Below, one piece after another: positions 1-7,984 of a stretch of DNA of 13,481 bases (position 1 is the first letter of the stretch; each line of letters begins with the position of its first letter). The position numbers and the translations under genes were made by a program. The stretch is from Saprospirales bacterium. GTDB lineage: Bacteria > Bacteroidota > Bacteroidia > Chitinophagales > Saprospiraceae. A model generated the notes under the pieces. It did no database searches and had not been told where the DNA came from. It saw nothing but the letters and a program-made list of their open reading frames with translations. The stretch lies in assembly GCA_003559985.1 (NCBI GenBank), contig PWJP01000004.1:1-13481 (forward strand), given 5' to 3'.

Positions 1-2384
1 GTGATTTCATAAATGAAGTGATAAGTGATTATTGGATTTGTTGCATCAGTCGCGAAGCCAGTATTCTCGGCAGAAAAGAGGTGCTTACCGGGAAGGCCAA
101 ATTCGGTATTCTCGGCGATGGTAAGGAGGTGCCCCAGGTGGCCATGGCAAAGGCTTACAAAAAGGGAGATTTTCGAGCTGGCTACTACAGAGACCAAACG
201 CTGATGTTTGCATTGGGTCTCAGCACAGTTGAAGAGTATTTTGCCCAACTATACAGTGACCCGGATAACGATCCTTTCAGTGCCGGTAGGCAAATGAATA
301 GCCACTTTGCAACCCGCCTGATAGATGAGGATGACAACTGGTTGGATCACACAGAGAGATACAATATTTCTTCTGATATTTCTCCCACAGCAGGTCAGAT
401 GGCTCGAGCTTTTGGTCTGGCATGTGCATCAAAAAAATATAGAAATTCCGATGACCTTGGACACCTTAGCAATTTATCCAAAAAAGGCAACGAAGTGGTT
501 TTTTGTACCATTGGAGATGCTTCGACTTCAGAGGGGATTTTTTGGGAGGTGATGAACGCCTCGGTGGTGGAAAGTGTCCCACTGGCAGTCAGTGTTTGGG
601 ATGACGGTTACGGTATTTCGGTCCCCAGGGATTACCAAACGGCCAAAGGCAGTATCTCAAAAGTTATGAGTGGATTTGCCACAACCGATGATGCGGATGG
701 AATCGATATCTACCGCGTCAAAGCTTACGATTATCCCAAATTGTGTGAGGTTTATGAGGTGGCGACAGAGAAAGTGCGCCAGTTTCATCGTCCGGCCATG
801 ATTCACGTAGAGGATTGCACCCAGCCTCAGGGACATTCTACTTCAGGTTCCCACGAGCGATACAAAAGCAAGGAGAGATTGGAATGGGAAAAGGAGTATG
901 ACTGTATAACCCAGTTGGGGAAATGGATGGTGGAAAATGGTATAGCGGATGAGGCCAAACTGGAAGACATTCAGAAGCAGGCCAAAAAATACGTCAGAAA
1001 TGCGCAAAAACAGGCGTGGGCTGATTTCTCAGACCCTGTAAAGAAAAAGTGGAGAGAACTCCAGGGGATTTTTGCCAATATCGCCAAAGAAAACCCGGAC
1101 ATTGATCAAATTCAACAATTGTCATCCGGCCTAAAAACTGCGCTCAGCCCACTGAGGTACGAAATCTTGAAGTTTGCGCGAAAAATGGACCTTGTTTGCT
1201 CTGAACTCAGTGGTGGCGCAATCGATCAATTAAAAGAGTTCATTGAATCCGAGCGCGATCTTGGTAAAGAGAGATACCATACGCACCTTTACAGCAACTC
1301 GTCCAAATCAGCTCTCAAAGTCCCTGTCGTCCACCCAGAATTTGGGGATGAACCTGAAGTTATAAACGGTTATGAAGTCTTGAACCGGTTTTTTGACACC
1401 GCCCTTATGAGAGACCCGGCCTTATTTGCTTTCGGTGAAGATGTAGGCAAGATTGGGGATGTAAACCAGGGGTTTTCCGGTCTGCAAGAAAAATACGGGG
1501 AAGATCGGGTCTTTGATGTGGGGATTAGAGAGTGGTCCATAGTTGGTCAGGCGCTGGGTATGGCCATGAGGGGATTGAGACCCATCGCTGAAATACAGTA
1601 CCTGGATTACCTGATGTACGGTCTGACACCACTCACTGACGATGCAGCAACCTTGCGCTATCGCTCCTACGGCCAACAGATGGCCCCGCTCATTATTCGC
1701 ACCAGAGGTCACAGACTGGAAGGGATTTGGCACACGGGATCTCCCATTGGGATGACTATTAATGCCCTTAGGGGAATGTACGTACTTATGCCGAGGAATA
1801 TGGTTCAGGCTGCAGGTATGTACAACACCATGTTACAGTCTTCCGATCCGGCCATCATCGTTGAGTGCCTGAATGGATACAGACTAAAAGAAAAAGTCCC
1901 CACAAATCTGGCCGAATTTACTGTGCCACTGGGCCTACCTGAGGTGCTGAGCGAAGGCGAGGATGTTACATTGGTTACCTACGGCTCTTGTTGCCGCATT
2001 GCTGAAGATGCTGCCAATCAACTTGAAGAAGTGGGCATATCGGTGGAGCTTATTGATGTTCAAACCCTCGTGCCATTCGATTTGGAGCACAGCATAGTAG
2101 AATCTTTGAAAAAGACCAACCGCATTGTCTTTTTGGATGAGGATGTGCCCGGTGGTGCTACTTCCTACATGATGCAAAAAGTGCTACAGGAGCAGGGTGG
2201 ATATTTCTACCTGGATTCACAGCCTTTGACTATTGCTGCGACAGAAAACAGATCTCCCTACGGTTCTGATGGTGATTATTTTTGCAAACCCTCGGCCGAG
2301 GACGTTGCCGAAGAGATATACCTGCTGATGAAAGAGGCTTCTCCTTCTTCTTTCCCCGGTAATCTTGACGGCATCATTCGATGA
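1..2384 (+). CDS. 2-oxoacid dehydrogenase E1, alpha/beta fusion (5' partial)
   Basis: Thiamine-diphosphate E1 enzyme that decarboxylates a 2-oxoacid and passes the acyl group to a lipoyl E2, in the cytoplasm. The alpha half comes first. Numbering from the GTG at 18, it has the TPP-site segment GDASTSEG (about 166-173) and WDDGYGIS (194-201). After a helical linker, the transketolase-like beta half starts near residue 440, with GEDVG (473-477) and REWSIVG, whose Glu505 matches the E1-beta catalytic glutamate position. The C-terminal transketolase domain runs to the end. The frame is open leftward from base 3 through the window edge without a stop, and fusion homologues start a little further upstream, so the GTG at 18 is probably internal and the true start lies outside the window. 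Substrate is unproven; branched-chain 2-oxoacids or pyruvate are likeliest. No E2 or E3 gene is visible nearby. The TPP motif departs from the GDG...NN consensus. Family assignment is firm, substrate is not. Confidence 0.93.
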   Translation, partial: DFINEVISDYWICCISREASILGRKEVLTGKAKFGILGDGKEVPQVAMAKAYKKGDFRAGYYRDQTLMFALGLSTVEEYFAQLYSDPDNDPFSAGRQMNSHFATRLIDEDDNWLDHTERYNISSDISPTAGQMARAFGLACASKKYRNSDDLGHLSNLSKKGNEVVFCTIGDASTSEGIFWEVMNASVVESVPLAVSVWDDGYGISVPRDYQTAKGSISKVMSGFATTDDADGIDIYRVKAYDYPKLCEVYEVATEKVRQFHRPAMIHVEDCTQPQGHSTSGSHERYKSKERLEWEKEYDCITQLGKWMVENGIADEAKLEDIQKQAKKYVRNAQKQAWADFSDPVKKKWRELQGIFANIAKENPDIDQIQQLSSGLKTALSPLRYEILKFARKMDLVCSELSGGAIDQLKEFIESERDLGKERYHTHLYSNSSKSALKVPVVHPEFGDEPEVINGYEVLNRFFDTALMRDPALFAFGEDVGKIGDVNQGFSGLQEKYGEDRVFDVGIREWSIVGQALGMAMRGLRPIAEIQYLDYLMYGLTPLTDDAATLRYRSYGQQMAPLIIRTRGHRLEGIWHTGSPIGMTINALRGMYVLMPRNMVQAAGMYNTMLQSSDPAIIVECLNGYRLKEKVPTNLAEFTVPLGLPEVLSEGEDVTLVTYGSCCRIAEDAANQLEEVGISVELIDVQTLVPFDLEHSIVESLKKTNRIVFLDEDVPGGATSYMMQKVLQEQGGYFYLDSQPLTIAATENRSPYGSDGDYFCKPSAEDVAEEIYLLMKEASPSSFPGNLDGIIR

Positions 2385-2418
2385 TTTGAAGTCTTTTAAT
2401 GTTGATCTGGAGACAAAC

Positions 2419-2440
2419 AAATTAGGAAAATTCCTAATTT
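2419..2440. terminator. Perfect inverted repeat downstream of the E1 gene, possible terminator
   Basis: The arms AAATTAGGAA (2419-2428) and TTCCTAATTT (2431-2440) are exact reverse complements separated by AA. The right arm runs into more T residues (to 2442) and A-rich sequence lies before the left arm. The position, 35 bp after the E1 stop and 28 bp before the next ATG, fits a weak AT-rich terminator. The low GC content and very tight spacer also fit a protein-binding operator for the downstream oxidoreductase. The sequence alone does not decide between these. Confidence 0.45.
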
Positions 2441-2468
2441 TTCCGAATAAGGACCGTTATAAACAGTC

Positions 2469-3530
2469 ATGAAAGTCAAGTATTTGATCGTTGGTCAGGG
2501 CATAGCAGGTACGCTTTTGTCTTACCAATTGCACAAACGCAGGCAATCCTTTTTTATAGTAGATAAAGGCCTTCAGAAGGCTTGCTCGAGAGCCGGTTCC
2601 GGGTTGATAAATCCAATAACGGGAAGGAGATTTACAATCTCGTGGATGTTTGAAGACCTTCTCCGAAAAGCGAGAAATACCTACAGCGAATTGGGGCAGT
2701 TCCTCGGAACGAAAATTCTCTATGAGCACCCCGTTTTGAATGTTTTCTACGACAATGAACAGGCAGGGAAATGGAGTGAAAAACTGAATGACCCCAGATT
2801 TGCTGAACTTGTCGGGAAGCCCTCCAAAATTTTTAATGATAAAGAACTTCTCGTTGATGCGGTGAATACTGCTCAAGTCAATACCTCACTCCAGTTGGAT
2901 ATCAGTAATATGCTAATCAACTACCGAAGTTGGTTGCTTGAGAATCAAAAACTTAAAATCGGGGATTTCTCCCTGGATGATGTGAGCTATACGACTGATG
3001 GTTACTACTCCTGGGCGGATATCGAGTTTGAAAAAATTATTTTTTGTGGGGGTGCTGCAGACTCCCGGTTGCAGCATTTTCAGCATCTTCCATTTAAATT
3101 GAGCAAGGGGCAGGCATTTATTGCCGAACTTGCCCAGAAAGTGCCCGATTTCATTATCAAGGGGAAGGCCTTTGTGGTGCCGCTTAAAGCCAATGGTCTG
3201 TACTGGATTGGAGCACATAACAATTGGTTTTTTGATGATGAATTGCCTGATCCTGAGGCAAAGGAAATACTCGCTGCCAGACTGAGTGGTACGCTCAACA
3301 CGGATTTTCAATTTCTCGAGCCACGGGCCGGGATAAGACCCGCTACAAAAGACAGGAGGCCCTTACTGGGCCGACATCCCAAATTAACACACCTGTATAT
3401 TTTCAATGGATTGGGGACAAAGGGTGCTTCCTGGGCACCCTATTGGTCTGAAGTAATGGCTGAATATCTTCAAATGGATGACTTCGAGATTCCTGAGGAA
3501 GTCAATATTTCGCGATTCAATGCCTCTTAA
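2469..3530 (+). CDS. FAD-dependent oxidoreductase, DAO (glycine/D-amino acid oxidase-like) family
   Basis: A 353-residue flavoprotein, predicted cytoplasmic, that probably oxidises an amine or amino-acid type substrate. An N-terminal Rossmann fold is clear: GQGIAG (9-14) fits GxGxxG, and Asp32 at the end of strand beta-2 (FIVDKG) would contact the FAD ribose. The C-terminal part has GIRPATKDRRPLLG from residue 288 and NGLGTKG (313-319), the second FAD-contact region typical of DAO/ThiO/MnmC-C proteins. Length is normal for the family. No signal peptide or membrane segment is visible. The ATG at 2469 places the dinucleotide fold right at the N-terminus; there is no close Shine-Dalgarno, as is common in Bacteroidota. 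It follows E1 by 84 bp with a palindrome between them, so cotranscription is uncertain, and it converges with the protease genes. The substrate cannot be told from the sequence; thiamine or tRNA-modification roles are not supported by neighbours. Confidence 0.8.
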   Translation: MKVKYLIVGQGIAGTLLSYQLHKRRQSFFIVDKGLQKACSRAGSGLINPITGRRFTISWMFEDLLRKARNTYSELGQFLGTKILYEHPVLNVFYDNEQAGKWSEKLNDPRFAELVGKPSKIFNDKELLVDAVNTAQVNTSLQLDISNMLINYRSWLLENQKLKIGDFSLDDVSYTTDGYYSWADIEFEKIIFCGGAADSRLQHFQHLPFKLSKGQAFIAELAQKVPDFIIKGKAFVVPLKANGLYWIGAHNNWFFDDELPDPEAKEILAARLSGTLNTDFQFLEPRAGIRPATKDRRPLLGRHPKLTHLYIFNGLGTKGASWAPYWSEVMAEYLQMDDFEIPEEVNISRFNAS

Positions 3531-3576
3531 ATAAGGCAGGCTTCCGGAAAAACTCTACAACCGATTTATTCAGGAA

Positions 3577-5094
3577 TTACTGGAGAATTACCCTTTCAGA
3601 AATCGATCCGCCGGATTCTGTGATAAGTGTTACCACGTAAATTCCCGCTGCAAGGCGACCGGTTTCGAAATGGACCTTATTCCCGGTGAATTGCTGACTT
3701 TCTAATTGCGAGACCAGCCTGCCATTAATATCACTCAGGTGAATCCTGACACTCCGAAGGTCTGATTCTTCAAGACCTTTCAGTTCGATATCAACACCCC
3801 GGTTCAGACTCGCAGGATTTACGACCTTCATTTTAAAATCGGTTCCCGGAAACAGTTCCGTATTGGACAATTCTGAAGCTATAAATGCTCTACGTTCAGA
3901 GAAGTCATTACAGGGTTGGAATTCCGAGAGCGGTTTGATTCTCACCAGGTGTTCATTTTCCAGAATGAGTTGCGGTAATTGCATAAAAGTGTCCTGAACC
4001 ACTTCGTCCACCAACAAATTGGTGAAAATTGGAAGCGCAGAAACCTGTACCCGGTAATAAGTGGCATTGGGTACTGATTCCCATTTCAGGTATGCATCGT
4101 CATACTGAACTATATCGTCTTGTGTCGGATGAATGATGTTGACCTCAGGTGCTACGGGACCATATTCAATAGTTTGATCTACCAGATCCGGTCTGTCCAG
4201 TAAAATATTCATTCGCATGGCCTGTGTTTGCTCTTCAGAGAAGTCGTGTCTGCATGGCCCGGAAGAATAGGACATTATATTAGCACCGTTTACTCTTTCT
4301 GTTTCACCCAGCGGGTCTGTGAGGAAAATTCCAAGAGGGTTATTGGCAGAACAGCCCCATCTGAAGCTCAGGTAATCGGGGGCAGTATCACAAAACCCAT
4401 CTGCGGCCTCCCTGCAGTTTGAACCATCCATTTTCTCAACATCGACCCATCCACCGCGAAACCAAATTCGCTCAGGAGTGGGTTCATCAGGTTCGTAGGT
4501 GGTTCCTTCCCATCCAAAAAAAGTGTGAGGAAGGGTCAATTGATGGCCGATTTCGTGGGCCCAGGTGTGATTTGCAGGGTCGAGACAGTTGTTGGCCAGA
4601 ACCACGCCATCAGTGGCGGGTGAATAGTACCCACATGCACCGGCTGCAACATCTACAATGTAGGAGTTCAGGGCACCCGGCACATTATTGGTCAGAATCA
4701 TTTCACTCCCGGGACCAAAGGAAGAGTGGCTGTACCATTCCGTATTATTAATATAATTTATTTCTCCCTTGATAAAGAACTGTATCCCCGTTTGTTGAAA
4801 AGCCTCATTCATTTTACAAAAAGCTTCCTCGACCATCGTTCGGCTGGTGTAGCCTGTGCCATCGTTTCGTCCGAGAATATGGATTTTCAGGGGAATAAAT
4901 TGCGTGTCATCTGTAAGAAAGCGGTAGTTGCCCAAATTTTGTTGGTAATAATTCAACCGCTCATCCCTTTCCGGCGGTGTGGCGCAAAAGTGCTCCGGTT
5001 GACTGTGAATTTCCTGGGAATATCCGGGAGTTGATAATAGAAGAGTGAGCAATGCTACTCCGGTATAGAGTAAAAAGCTATTAAAATTGATCAT
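3577..5094 (-). CDS. Secreted M43-type zinc metalloprotease with T9SS sorting domain (paralogue 1)
   Basis: A 505-residue exported endopeptidase. Residues 1-26 form a signal peptide with likely cleavage at GYS-Q. A short pro-region contains Cys37. The catalytic domain (about 60-300) has HEIGHQLTLPH (180-190), giving zinc ligands His180, His184 and His190 and general base Glu181, then a Met-turn NIMSYS with Met274. Conserved cysteines lie in DGSNC and FCDT (227, 235). An Fn3-like domain spans about 315-407, and the last ~80 residues are a T9SS type A domain (typical turn INGRLV and ending AAGIYVVTL...). The protein should cross the outer membrane and be surface-anchored or released. Residue 187 is Thr where metzincins have Gly. 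The gene lies 9 bp after its paralogue, indicating an operon. The physiological substrate is unknown; nutrient protein degradation is a guess. Confidence 0.88.
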   Translation of the reverse strand: MINFNSFLLYTGVALLTLLLSTPGYSQEIHSQPEHFCATPPERDERLNYYQQNLGNYRFLTDDTQFIPLKIHILGRNDGTGYTSRTMVEEAFCKMNEAFQQTGIQFFIKGEINYINNTEWYSHSSFGPGSEMILTNNVPGALNSYIVDVAAGACGYYSPATDGVVLANNCLDPANHTWAHEIGHQLTLPHTFFGWEGTTYEPDEPTPERIWFRGGWVDVEKMDGSNCREAADGFCDTAPDYLSFRWGCSANNPLGIFLTDPLGETERVNGANIMSYSSGPCRHDFSEEQTQAMRMNILLDRPDLVDQTIEYGPVAPEVNIIHPTQDDIVQYDDAYLKWESVPNATYYRVQVSALPIFTNLLVDEVVQDTFMQLPQLILENEHLVRIKPLSEFQPCNDFSERRAFIASELSNTELFPGTDFKMKVVNPASLNRGVDIELKGLEESDLRSVRIHLSDINGRLVSQLESQQFTGNKVHFETGRLAAGIYVVTLITESGGSISERVILQ

Positions 5095-5103
5095 CTGTAT
5101 TGA

Positions 5104-6681
5104 TTAATGAACGATAAAGGGTTCTACGCGCTGCATTTTGTCACTGGCCATTCGGATGTAATACATTCCCGCATCCAGTACTCCGGTGTTGAGGTGAATG
5201 CGTTGATGTGATCCCACCGGTATATTCTTTTCACTGGACAAAATCATTTTGCCATCGACTGAAAAAACCTCCATGCGCACATCCTGCATTCCGTATTCGT
5301 TATTGATAATCACAGACGGATCGGTTCCGGAGGGCACCGGGTTTTGATGGAGTCGCATACTGAATTCAGACTCGCTTATTTCATCTACTGAAACGCCTAC
5401 ATCCGTGGTAATAAAGCTGAAGGTTGGACTTCTGTCCGCGCAGTAGTAAGTGTCGTTGAGTGGCCGGACTCTCCAATAGTAAGTCTCCAATTCATCCAGA
5501 CCGCTCAATGTGTAGGAATTACCTTCAACCAGTACAGTTTCAACCAGACTTACACCGAAAAAGGGGATTTCTGAAACCTCCAGATAGTAAAAAGTGGCAT
5601 TGGGTATCTCATCCCAAACCAGAGTGACTTCATCGTAAAAATCCGATTCTTCACCATTTGGTGGACTAATTGCTGTTATATCGCTCTCATTTTCTATGAC
5701 TCCCGTATCAGGAGTACCAAATCCATCTCTTAGATGATCGCGTGCAGGGGACATAAAGTCAGCGATCATAACATCGATTTGGGTGGGTGTAAATTCGTAG
5801 TCATTGCAGTTCAAAAAATAACCCATGTAGTTATTTTGCATAGGCTCTACAAGGTCTCCATTCCGGTCAAATACCTCAATATTAAAGGGTCCGCAACCTC
5901 CTCCGGCGGTCCATCCAAACCCGAAATTGTAATCTGGTGGCGTGTCACAGATTCTGTCAGCTGCACTGGTGCAATTACTGCCATCGACCAGCTCCACTTG
6001 ATTAAATCCACCCGGTGAGAGAATTTGAGTCACTGGATTGCCGTGAATGTCTTCATCCCAGGGCTCTTGTTCCCAACCAAAAAAAGTGTGATGCAAGCTA
6101 AAATAATGTCCAATTTCATGGGCCAGTACAAAAGATGAATTAACTCGGTCATTTCTTACCACCACCCAATCATAGGTTGGATCGTAATATCCAAGAGTAA
6201 AACCTCCGCCTCCTCCAGAAGTGGTGTTTTGTGCAAAGTAAACATTAAGGGCACGGTTGTCCTGGGCGCCCAAAAGTATTGCAGTTGCACCACTTGCATT
6301 GTCAAAGGCGGCCTGGTTGTTTATATAATTTATACTTCGATCCTTCATGAAAAACTGGATGTTGTAGCGACCAAATGCCTCGTTTAAAATGCACATTTGA
6401 TTAATAATGTCGGGCTCTCGAACCCCTCCTTCTCCGTTGAGACGATTGATGGAGTGAAACTTAATGGGAACGTAGATTGTACTGCCAGACCTCCTGATGT
6501 CCAGATTTTCTGCTATCCTGAGATTGTTTTCAAGGCGTTCAATTTCTTCTGGTGTAGAGTGGTAGCCGCAGTGATGGTGGTCGTGATCGGTAGCCTCCTG
6601 GCCAAATAAAAAGGCGGAACCTGTAATGGTCAGCGCAAAAACTCCTGCAAGAACTCCGATCCGGGTAAATATTTTACTCAT
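5104..6681 (-). CDS. Secreted M43-type zinc metalloprotease with T9SS sorting domain (paralogue 2)
   Basis: A 525-residue exported protease, first gene of a two-gene operon. A signal peptide covers about residues 1-27 (cleavage near LFG-Q). The mature N-terminus has a His-rich segment HDHHHCGYH (33-41) that includes Cys38. The catalytic domain carries HEIGHYFSLHH (188-198), with zinc ligands His188, His192, His198 and catalytic Glu189, and a Met-turn NYMGYF with Met286. DGSNC and CDTPPDY match the paralogue. A glycine run lies at 156-160. An Fn3-like domain spans about 335-427 and a T9SS type A domain follows from about 440 (LHQNPVPSG, VFSVDGKMI, LDAGMYYIRM). Shared stretches such as INYINN and HTFFGWE show that it and its downstream neighbour arose by duplication. 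Residue 195 is Ser instead of the metzincin Gly. Substrate is not known. Confidence 0.88.
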   Translation of the reverse strand: MSKIFTRIGVLAGVFALTITGSAFLFGQEATDHDHHHCGYHSTPEEIERLENNLRIAENLDIRRSGSTIYVPIKFHSINRLNGEGGVREPDIINQMCILNEAFGRYNIQFFMKDRSINYINNQAAFDNASGATAILLGAQDNRALNVYFAQNTTSGGGGGFTLGYYDPTYDWVVVRNDRVNSSFVLAHEIGHYFSLHHTFFGWEQEPWDEDIHGNPVTQILSPGGFNQVELVDGSNCTSAADRICDTPPDYNFGFGWTAGGGCGPFNIEVFDRNGDLVEPMQNNYMGYFLNCNDYEFTPTQIDVMIADFMSPARDHLRDGFGTPDTGVIENESDITAISPPNGEESDFYDEVTLVWDEIPNATFYYLEVSEIPFFGVSLVETVLVEGNSYTLSGLDELETYYWRVRPLNDTYYCADRSPTFSFITTDVGVSVDEISESEFSMRLHQNPVPSGTDPSVIINNEYGMQDVRMEVFSVDGKMILSSEKNIPVGSHQRIHLNTGVLDAGMYYIRMASDKMQRVEPFIVH

Positions 6682-6796
6682 TGTACTGATTTGTTATTAG
6701 AAAATGTAAAGTTAATTCAAAACAGAGTCTCGACAAAAACTGCTTCAATAACTTTAAACTGTGTTCATATAATTAACTGATTTTTGGGCTTTTCCT

Positions 6797-6804
6797 TACA
6801 TTTG
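6797..6804 (+). promoter_or_regulatory. Bacteroidota-type -7 promoter element for mdh
   Basis: TACATTTG is an exact match to the Bacteroidota TAnnTTTG element. It lies 21 bp before the mdh ATG, so transcription would start about 6810 and leave a short A-rich leader (AAAAAAATCTAAATC) with no Shine-Dalgarno. The -33 TTG element is weak: only TTAAC-like sequence sits near 6773-6777. Confidence 0.6.
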
Positions 6805-6825
6805 CGGTTCAAAAAAATCTAAATC

Positions 6826-7764
6826 ATGGCTAAAGTAACAGTAGTAGGCGCCGGAAATGTGGGCGCAACAGTAGCAAACGTTCTATCATTTGGCGATGTC
6901 GTAAAGGAAGTGGTTCTTCTCGATATCAAAGGAGACCTCGCAAGGGGAAAGGCCCTCGATACCTGGCAACAGGCCCCGGTCAATCACTACAGTACGTATT
7001 GTGTGGGAACCGAGGATTACGCCGAAACCAAGGGGTCTGATATTGTGGTAATAACTGCCGGAATTCCCAGAAAACCCGGAATGTCAAGAGACGACCTCAT
7101 TTCGACCAACGCCAAAATTGTAAATCAGGTCACTTCCAATATTTTAAAGTATTCTGACAATCCCATCATAATTGTGGTTTCCAATCCGCTGGATGTGATG
7201 ACCTACGCGGCCTATGAAGCTGCCGGTCTCGATGCTTCCAGAGTTTTTGGAATGGCCGGAATTTTGGACACCGCAAGGTATCGAGCTTTTCTGGCAACCG
7301 AACTCGGTGTTTCTCCTAAAGATATACAGGCAGTATTGATGGGTGGACATGGCGATACCATGGTTCCTCTTCCAAGATATACAACTGTTGCAGGAATCCC
7401 AGTGACTGAACTCATCGAATTGGACAAGCTGGACGCCATCGTTGACCGAACTAAAAAGGGTGGTGGTGAACTCGTTAAATTAATGGGAACCTCAGCATGG
7501 TATGCACCAGGTGCTGCTGCAGCGCAGATGGTCGAAACCATCGTTCGGGATGAAAATCGCATTTTCCCCTGTTGTGTTAAACTCACCGGCCAATACGGGC
7601 TTAAGGACTTGTTTATTGGTGCACCCGTTAAATTGGGTAAAAAGGGAATTGTGGACATCATTGAACTCGACCTCAATGAGGGTGAAATGGAACTGCTCAA
7701 TACCTCCGCCAAACATGTCAGGGAGGTAATTGATGTGTATAAAAAAATGGACCTGAAGGCTTGA
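6826..7764 (+). CDS. mdh: Malate dehydrogenase (NAD-dependent, LDH-like type)
   Basis: Catalyses reversible oxidation of malate to oxaloacetate with NAD in the TCA cycle, in the cytoplasm. The 312-residue length and the whole sequence match the LDH-like bacterial MDH group. GAGNVG (8-13) binds the dinucleotide and Asp33 after beta-2 indicates NAD over NADP. The mobile loop contains GIPRKPGMSR, where Arg82 at the position usual for malate (rather than Gln of lactate dehydrogenases) and Arg88 bind the substrate carboxylates. Asn120 (SNPLDV), Asp148 and Arg151 (LDTARYR) and catalytic His175 (GGHGDTMVP) are all present, so the enzyme should be active. The ATG at 6826 places the Rossmann motif at residue 8, as expected. 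It is divergent from the protease operon and apparently monocistronic, with its own promoter and a strong terminator downstream. Confidence 0.97.
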   Translation: MAKVTVVGAGNVGATVANVLSFGDVVKEVVLLDIKGDLARGKALDTWQQAPVNHYSTYCVGTEDYAETKGSDIVVITAGIPRKPGMSRDDLISTNAKIVNQVTSNILKYSDNPIIIVVSNPLDVMTYAAYEAAGLDASRVFGMAGILDTARYRAFLATELGVSPKDIQAVLMGGHGDTMVPLPRYTTVAGIPVTELIELDKLDAIVDRTKKGGGELVKLMGTSAWYAPGAAAAQMVETIVRDENRIFPCCVKLTGQYGLKDLFIGAPVKLGKKGIVDIIELDLNEGEMELLNTSAKHVREVIDVYKKMDLKA

Positions 7765-7922
7765 TAGTCTTTAATTCGGTACAGCACCTTTTGTAAACCG
7801 GTCCATTTTGCGGCAGATGTTAATTTTTTATAAACCGCAACATAATGAGGGTTGACTGGTTTGTAGGTATGTAATCGAACTCAAATTTTATTCAAAGATT
7901 ATTTGAGAAATGATTAAGAAAG

Positions 7923-7958
7923 AAAAGGGCGATAGTTGAACCAACTATTGCCCTTTTT
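7923..7958. terminator. Bidirectional rho-independent terminator between mdh and the prolyl oligopeptidase
   Basis: The stem AAAAGGGCGATAGTTG (7923-7938) pairs with CAACTATTGCCCTTTT (7942-7957) over 16 bp with a single G-T wobble and a 3-nt loop. A runs on the left and T runs on the right make it work in both directions. It lies 158 bp after mdh and 26 bp beyond the stop codon of the convergent peptidase gene. Confidence 0.9.
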
Positions 7959-7984
7959 CATACCTGGCCTAATTAAGTTCCCTA

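Noticed and set aside
7212..7787. 191-codon open frame on the minus strand
   Set aside because: It is antisense to the well-supported malate dehydrogenase; its Ser/Pro-rich composition is typical of a shadow frame.
7808..7840. Inverted repeat TTGCGG ... CCGCAA after mdh as a terminator
   Set aside because: Only a 6-bp stem around a 21-nt loop with no T run after it; the strong hairpin at 7923-7958 is a far better terminator.
7880..7907. Inverted repeat CTCAAAT ... ATTTGAG
   Set aside because: AT-rich 7-bp arms with a 14-nt loop are expected by chance in such DNA.
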